Below, piece by piece: positions 31,040 through 35,367 of a stretch of 35,367 nt of DNA. Source of the stretch: Clostridium sp. CAG:967 (GTDB taxonomy: Bacteria; Cyanobacteriota; Vampirovibrionia; Gastranaerophilales; Gastranaerophilaceae). The position numbers and the translations under genes were made by a program. How positions within the stretch are numbered: position 1 is the first letter of the stretch; every line of letters begins with the position of its first letter. A model generated the notes under the pieces. The model was not told the DNA's origin. It ran no database searches and saw nothing but the letters and a program-made list of their open reading frames with translations. Location of the stretch: positions 1 through 35,367 of the forward strand of contig HF991453.1 of assembly GCA_000433095.1 (NCBI GenBank), given 5' to 3'.

Positions 31040-32680
31040 ATGATTAATCAAGTTGTAACAACAACAAATAATGCACCCAAAAGAGCATTTACAGATTTTT
31101 CACAGCCGAAAAACGGCTACTATTTGAATGCGCCGTTTGTAGAAGAGGAAAAAAAGAAAAAAACAAACAAACTAGGAACCACGATAGCCATATCCGCTCT
31201 GGTTATCGGATTTGGAACGCTTGCTATATTCAGCGGGGGCTTGAACAAAGGTGCTGCAAAATTCTTTGACAAAATAAAGTTAAAGTTAGAGAAAAAACTT
31301 GCCAAAGGCGGCAAATTTGAAGACTTTTACAGATTTTCTCTCAATAGAATAAACTCTTTTATCGAAAAATCCGAAAGCATCAACAATATAACATCTTTAA
31401 AAGACGTACTTTTCCAAAAATTCATGTGGGGCAAAGACGGAACACGTAAATTTACCAAAAAAATCCATGAAGGTATAACAAATTTCTTTGATAAAATCAG
31501 CAGAAAAACGGTTAACAGCGCTTACAATAAAACACAAAACAAATTTGCTAACCTTACTGATTATTTCAGGACAGTAAATGAAAGGCTGCGCCTTGCACGT
31601 CCTGACGATGCTAAATTGTCAGCAGTACTTGATACAATAGAGTTAAGAACACATAGAGTTAACTCTAACCTTGACAAGGGTTTTGGTATTAATGCGAGAA
31701 ACCGTCGTTATCAGGAAATCCAACAATCAGTTGACGGACTTTTCGAATTCTTCTGGGATGCAAGTTTTAAAGATATTAAAAATTTTAAATCTAAAAATAT
31801 GTGGCAGTCATTCATTGCAGAAGACTATGTTCTGCCTGCAAAAATGAACTTATCAAATAAAACAAGCTTGCTGAGACAAGCAATAACTCATGATATTAAC
31901 GATAACTATAAAGCTACTATCAAAGCTCTGGATAACGTACAAAAATTCGTTAATCCGACAGATACTTCAACAAACGATATTCTAAGAAGCTTAAGAAGCA
32001 AACTTGAAAGATACAAAAAACTTTCAGGCAAAAATGAAAATGATTTAAGAAATAAATTAAATACTGAAATCATTGGCGATTTAAAAAATCTGTCAGGAAA
32101 CTTTAAAGAAATGTCTTCTAAATTCAATTACAATGAAGATGCCGTAAAAGCAATCTCAAGCTACGTAAGCGAAGTTGAAGATATTATAGCAAAAAGTTCA
32201 AAAGGCGAACTGCAAGAAATTTTAACCGCATACAAATCAATTCTCCCACGTAATGAATATCTTAAACTAAAATCAAAAGTACAATCAGCAGTAAAATCGC
32301 TGGACAAATCAATAGATACCGAAACAATACAATACTTTGATAAAGCAAGAGATTTGAAACTCGGATCTGCACCGACCGATGTTCTGTCAATTCTTGCAGC
32401 AGTGGGTGCCGTAGGATATTACCTTGGACACGCTGAGAACAAAGACGAAAAAACATCCGTGTCATTAAAATACGGCATACCTGCAATCGGAGCAATTGCA
32501 ACATCATTATACTGCACAGCAAGACTTGTTTCCGGCGGAAAAGCCATACTATTCGGTCTTTTATCAGGCTGGGCTATGAACAAAGCTGGTGTGCTTGTTG
32601 ATGATACACGTAAAAAATATTCCGTAGACATCTCGTTTAAAAACAAAACCTTAGTTAAATCTCAACCGGACAAAGTATAA
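31040..32680 (+). CDS. large unknown protein with membrane helices and coiled-coil centre
   Basis: A 546-residue protein I do not recognise. The polar N-terminus (about 1-42, ending EEEKKKKTNK) lacks a signal peptide. One hydrophobic helix follows (LGTTIAISALVIGFGTLAIFSGGL, about 45-68), then a long helical, Lys/Asn/Asp-rich domain of about 370 residues that is probably coiled coil, and finally a C-terminal hydrophobic region with two or three helices (VLSILAAVGAVGYYLG, YGIPAIGAIATSLYC and KAILFGLLSGWAM), ending in a charged tail. This suggests a membrane protein with both ends anchored and a large soluble middle. It is followed by dgt 46 bases later. It is probably lineage-specific; function unknown. 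Confidence 0.72.
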   Translation: MINQVVTTTNNAPKRAFTDFSQPKNGYYLNAPFVEEEKKKKTNKLGTTIAISALVIGFGTLAIFSGGLNKGAAKFFDKIKLKLEKKLAKGGKFEDFYRFSLNRINSFIEKSESINNITSLKDVLFQKFMWGKDGTRKFTKKIHEGITNFFDKISRKTVNSAYNKTQNKFANLTDYFRTVNERLRLARPDDAKLSAVLDTIELRTHRVNSNLDKGFGINARNRRYQEIQQSVDGLFEFFWDASFKDIKNFKSKNMWQSFIAEDYVLPAKMNLSNKTSLLRQAITHDINDNYKATIKALDNVQKFVNPTDTSTNDILRSLRSKLERYKKLSGKNENDLRNKLNTEIIGDLKNLSGNFKEMSSKFNYNEDAVKAISSYVSEVEDIIAKSSKGELQEILTAYKSILPRNEYLKLKSKVQSAVKSLDKSIDTETIQYFDKARDLKLGSAPTDVLSILAAVGAVGYYLGHAENKDEKTSVSLKYGIPAIGAIATSLYCTARLVSGGKAILFGLLSGWAMNKAGVLVDDTRKKYSVDISFKNKTLVKSQPDKV

Positions 32681-32726
32681 CATTTAGTTTTATTTTCTGT
32701 TACAATGCCTTAAAAAGGACTTAATT

Positions 32727-33752
32727 ATGGTAAAAACAGAAGATACAATAAAATATAAATTAGAACAACGAGAAATAGATAACTTATCAGAATTTGCGAC
32801 CAAAAGCCGTTTTGCAAAAAGAAGACAAGAAGAAGAACCTTGTTTTTTAAGAACGGAATATCAACGTGACAGAGACAGAATTTTGCATTCAAAAGCATTC
32901 AGACGACTAAAACACAAGACACAAGTTTTTCTTTCTCCGTTTGATGATCACTTTAGAACACGTTTAACCCACACTCTTGAAGTTTCTCAAATAGGAAGAA
33001 CAATAGCCAGAGCACTTGATTTAAATGAAGATTTGGTTGAAGCTATTGCATTGGGACACGATTTGGGACACACACCTTTCGGTCATTGCGGCGAAGGCGT
33101 TTTAAACGAGCTTGTAAAAGGCGGTTTTAACCACAATGTTCAGAGTGTAAGAGTAGTAGAAATCTTAGAACACCTTAATCTTTGTCAGGAAACAATAGAC
33201 GGTATCTTAACACATTCCTGGGGATACACACCCAAAACTCCGGAAGCCCAGGTTGTTCAACTTGCGGATAAAATCGCATACATCAATCACGATATTGAAG
33301 ATTCAATAAGAGCTGGAATTATTGCAGAAAGCGACTTGCCCAAAGATTGTATTGAATACTTTTCATCAGTTCAAAGCAAGCGTCTGAATAAAATGATTAA
33401 TGAAATAGTAACAAATTCCATAGGAAAACCGCAGGTTGCCATGAGTGAAGAAGGCTGGCATTATACAACTAAATTAAGACAATGGATGTTTGACAATGTT
33501 TACATAGACTCTCCTGCCAAACTTGAAGAAAAGAAAGCTAAAAAAGTAATCAAAGAATTATTCTATTTGTATACGGAAATGTTAAAACCGATTTGCGAAG
33601 AAAGCAAAATAGAAAGAATTGTGACGGATTATATATCAGGAATGACAGACAGATATGCAGTAGAAAAATTCAAAGAAAACTTTATTCCAATCGGTATTAA
33701 GTCAGGCACAAAAGATGATTATCTGTTCAAACTTGCAAAAATAATTAATTAA
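32727..33752 (+). CDS. dgt: deoxyguanosinetriphosphate triphosphohydrolase-like protein
   Basis: A 341-residue dGTPase-like HD-domain hydrolase, which removes triphosphate from dNTPs. Features are the N-terminal RTEYQRDRDRILHSKAFRRLKHKTQVF, then the metal site THTLEVSQIGR..., AIALGHDLGHTPFGHCGE (H-D), the family SWGYTPKTPEAQVVQLADKIAYINHDIEDSIRAGI and a C-terminal helical region. The length matches the shorter dGTPase-like group (about 330-350) rather than the 500-residue E. coli Dgt. The ribosome site is AAAAGGA. Assignment to the family is firm; the exact dNTP preference is not known. The wecG/tagA-type gene starts 15 bases downstream, with its own promoter in the dgt 3' end. Confidence 0.93.
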   Translation: MVKTEDTIKYKLEQREIDNLSEFATKSRFAKRRQEEEPCFLRTEYQRDRDRILHSKAFRRLKHKTQVFLSPFDDHFRTRLTHTLEVSQIGRTIARALDLNEDLVEAIALGHDLGHTPFGHCGEGVLNELVKGGFNHNVQSVRVVEILEHLNLCQETIDGILTHSWGYTPKTPEAQVVQLADKIAYINHDIEDSIRAGIIAESDLPKDCIEYFSSVQSKRLNKMINEIVTNSIGKPQVAMSEEGWHYTTKLRQWMFDNVYIDSPAKLEEKKAKKVIKELFYLYTEMLKPICEESKIERIVTDYISGMTDRYAVEKFKENFIPIGIKSGTKDDYLFKLAKIIN

Positions 33753-33761
33753 AACTATAAT
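33733..33761 (+). promoter_or_regulatory. promoter inside dgt 3' end for the WecG/TagA gene (possible leaderless mRNA)
   Basis: TTGCAA (33733-33738), 17 bases, TATAAT (33756-33761), then 6 bases to the ATG at 33768. The -35 lies within the last codons of dgt. No Shine-Dalgarno sequence precedes the ATG. Confidence 0.6.
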
Positions 33762-33767
33762 AATTCT

Positions 33768-34490
33768 ATGAACCGAAAAACTGTAAAACTGCAAGGTTTT
33801 AATGTAGATACATTTGATTTCGAAACAGCTGTTGAATATGCTGATTCTATTTCAGGTCAGGTGGTTACAATAAATCCTGAAATGATAAACAATGCACGTA
33901 AAAACTCTGACTTTGCAGAGATTATCAACTGTGCAGAACTTGTTATTCCCGATGGTATCGGCGTTGAAATCGGACTTAAAATCCTTGGCAGCAATGTACG
34001 TCGTATCGCTGGAATTGAATTTGCACATAAAATGCTTGAAGTTTGCGCAAAAGACGGTAAATCCGCTGCATTTGTAGGCGCTAAACCTGAAATTATAGAA
34101 AAAGCAGCACACAACATAAAAAAAGAATTTGATAATATAAACATAATATACGTACAAGACGGTTATTTTAAAGATGATGAACGGGTTATTAATGACTTAA
34201 AAAATCTTCAGCCAAGATTAGTTTTATGCGCATTAGGCTCTCCTAAACAGGAAGAATTTATATCAAAATGCAAAAAATTACTTCCAAATTCATTATTTAT
34301 AGGTGTGGGCGGAAGTTTCGACGTCTGGTCGGGAGTTGTACAAAGAGCACCGGAAATATACCAAAAACTAGGGCTTGAATGGCTTTACAGAACAGTAAAA
34401 GACCCGAAAAGGTTCAAAAGAATATTTCCGACATTACCATTATTTGTTCTAAACGTTTTGAGAGAAAAATTTATACCAAAGGGAGTTTAA
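33768..34490 (+). CDS. WecG/TagA/CpsF-family glycosyltransferase (GT26)
   Basis: A 240-residue GT26 glycosyltransferase, the family of WecG (ManNAcA transfer in enterobacterial common antigen) and TagA (ManNAc transfer in teichoic acid). Family segments are VVTINPEMINNARKN, LVIPDGIGVEIG, AAFVGAKPEIIEKAA, LVLCALGSPKQEEFI and GVGGSFDVWSGVVQRAPEIYQKLGLEWLYR. Members are membrane-associated and transfer a sugar onto a lipid-linked acceptor. The length is typical. Its own near-consensus promoter lies within the dgt 3' end, with no Shine-Dalgarno sequence. The acceptor is unknown; a surface polysaccharide is expected given the GT-D and acyltransferase genes elsewhere in the window. The tkt subunit gene follows 2 bases later. 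Confidence 0.92.
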   Translation: MNRKTVKLQGFNVDTFDFETAVEYADSISGQVVTINPEMINNARKNSDFAEIINCAELVIPDGIGVEIGLKILGSNVRRIAGIEFAHKMLEVCAKDGKSAAFVGAKPEIIEKAAHNIKKEFDNINIIYVQDGYFKDDERVINDLKNLQPRLVLCALGSPKQEEFISKCKKLLPNSLFIGVGGSFDVWSGVVQRAPEIYQKLGLEWLYRTVKDPKRFKRIFPTLPLFVLNVLREKFIPKGV

Positions 34491-34492
34491 CT

Positions 34493-35317
34493 ATGTTAAG
34501 CAAAGAAGATAAAGAAAAATTAGAAAAATTATGCAGAGAAAACAGACAAAACATTGTAAAAATGGTCTATAATGCACAATCAGGGCATATCGGCGGTGCA
34601 TTATCCGCAGCAGATATTATGACTGTGTTATACCATAAATGTATGAATATATGTCCCAAATGGGAAAAATCAAATGATTTTGAAAAACGTGACAGATTTG
34701 TATTGTCAAAAGGTCATGCATCATCAATTCTTTATTCTGTTCTTGCTCAACTGGGTTATTTCCCAAAAGAAGAATTAATGACCTTCAGACTTCTCGGCTC
34801 AAGACTGCAAGGACACCCTTTGCCTATTTGTCCGGGAATTGAAGTTGCAACAGGCTCGTTAGGACAGGGGCTTTCTATAGCCTGCGGAATTGCAGCAGGT
34901 CTGAAACTTGATAAAAATCCTGCTAATGTTTTTTGCCTTATGGGCGATGGAGAATTGCAGGAAGGCAGCGTTTGGGAAGCATTAATGAATGGTGCTCACA
35001 GAAAACTCAACAAGCTTATTGCAATAATTGACAGAAACAAACTTCAAATTGACGGCTGCACAGAAAATATCAAAACATTAGACAACCTTGCTGAAAAAAT
35101 CAAAGCTTTCAACTGGGATGTAATTGAAATTGACGGTCATAATCTGGATGAAATATATAATGCCATTGAAAAAGCTAAATCCAGCGAAAATCCAACTGCA
35201 ATTATTGCAAATACCGTAAAAGGTAAAGGTGTAAGCTTTATGGAAAATAATGCAGGCTGGCACGGTAAAGCTCCTAATAAAGAAGATTATGAACGGGCTA
35301 TGGATGAATTAATTTAA
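34493..35317 (+). CDS. transketolase N-terminal subunit
   Basis: A 274-residue protein equal to the thiamine-pyrophosphate-binding half of transketolase. Motifs: AQSGHIGGALSAADIMTVLYH, RDRFVLSKGHASSILYSVLAQLGYF, QGHP, ATGSLGQGLSIACGIA, the TPP motif GDGELQEGSVWEALM...IIDRNKLQIDG, and a C-terminal GKGVSFMENNAGWHGKAP. I choose the ATG at 34493, which has an AAAGGGAG site; the frame runs further upstream inside the preceding gene without a good start. Split transketolases need a separate C-terminal subunit, and the last bases of the window open a new gene in the right place. It acts in the pentose phosphate pathway, probably unrelated to the preceding glycosyltransferase except by sharing its transcript. 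Confidence 0.93.
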   Translation: MLSKEDKEKLEKLCRENRQNIVKMVYNAQSGHIGGALSAADIMTVLYHKCMNICPKWEKSNDFEKRDRFVLSKGHASSILYSVLAQLGYFPKEELMTFRLLGSRLQGHPLPICPGIEVATGSLGQGLSIACGIAAGLKLDKNPANVFCLMGDGELQEGSVWEALMNGAHRKLNKLIAIIDRNKLQIDGCTENIKTLDNLAEKIKAFNWDVIEIDGHNLDEIYNAIEKAKSSENPTAIIANTVKGKGVSFMENNAGWHGKAPNKEDYERAMDELI

Positions 35318-35358
35318 CATTTTATTAAAATTCAATTTATACGAGTATGGGGGTACTT

Positions 35359-35367
35359 ATGAAAAAA
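35359..35367 (+). CDS. start of next gene, probably transketolase C-terminal subunit (truncated by window end)
   Basis: Only ATG plus two Lys codons are in the window, preceded by a GGGGG ribosome site. The position 41 bases after the transketolase N-terminal subunit makes the C-terminal subunit the natural expectation. That is inference; the coding sequence itself is not visible. Confidence 0.4.

Overview
The window is AT-rich, densely coded chromosome from a diderm bacterium that makes lipid A. It carries lpxI, lpxB, an LptD/OstA-type protein, an EnvC-like M23 protein and several type IV pilin-like proteins. RNase E/G follows a fused radical-SAM/DUF2344 gene, and there are lineage-type proteins I cannot name. 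This mix best fits a non-photosynthetic relative of Cyanobacteria (Vampirovibrionia/Melainabacteria, probably gut Gastranaerophilales). That assignment is inference from gene content; no rRNA gene is present. No tRNA, rRNA, insertion sequence, prophage or CRISPR array was seen, and no gap between genes exceeds about 160 bases.

Region 1 (29-11060, all minus strand) holds a 5'-nucleotidase-like phosphoesterase, a TM1266-like small protein, glyS, a Cys-rich type IV prepilin whose leader is broken by a run of ten C (G on the coding strand), radA with an overlapping Xre-type regulator, a three-gene operon (BlaI-type repressor, unknown protein, secreted serpin-like protein), and a secreted TrbI/VirB10-like protein.

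Region 2 (11187-13596) has two tandem paralogous small genes built from 'RWYD' repeats. They are followed on the other strand by a hexapeptide acyltransferase and a GT-D (DUF1792) glycosyltransferase, presumably for surface glycans.

Region 3 (13722-24810) carries an unknown gene, the radical-SAM fusion, rne/rng, a small membrane protein and a pilin-like protein. Next come an Xre-type gene divergent from a prepilin, panE, an HD-GYP phosphodiesterase, and rsmG overlapping a TPR/P-loop protein.

Region 4 (24901-end, plus strand) is mainly an envelope block: a 34-residue membrane peptide, an EnvC-like M23 protein, LptD, a class II aldolase, LpxI and LpxB. It continues with an unknown membrane protein, dGTPase, a WecG/TagA glycosyltransferase, the transketolase N-terminal subunit, and the first codons of the next gene.

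The points most worth following up are four. (1) The G10 tract puts the prepilin out of frame, which suggests phase variation or a sequencing slip. (2) The serpin-like protein appears to be co-transcribed with a BlaI-type repressor. (3) Several genes without a Shine-Dalgarno sequence have a -10 hexamer ending exactly 6 or 7 bases before the start codon, which suggests leaderless mRNAs. (4) Two divergent promoter pairs share a -35 box.
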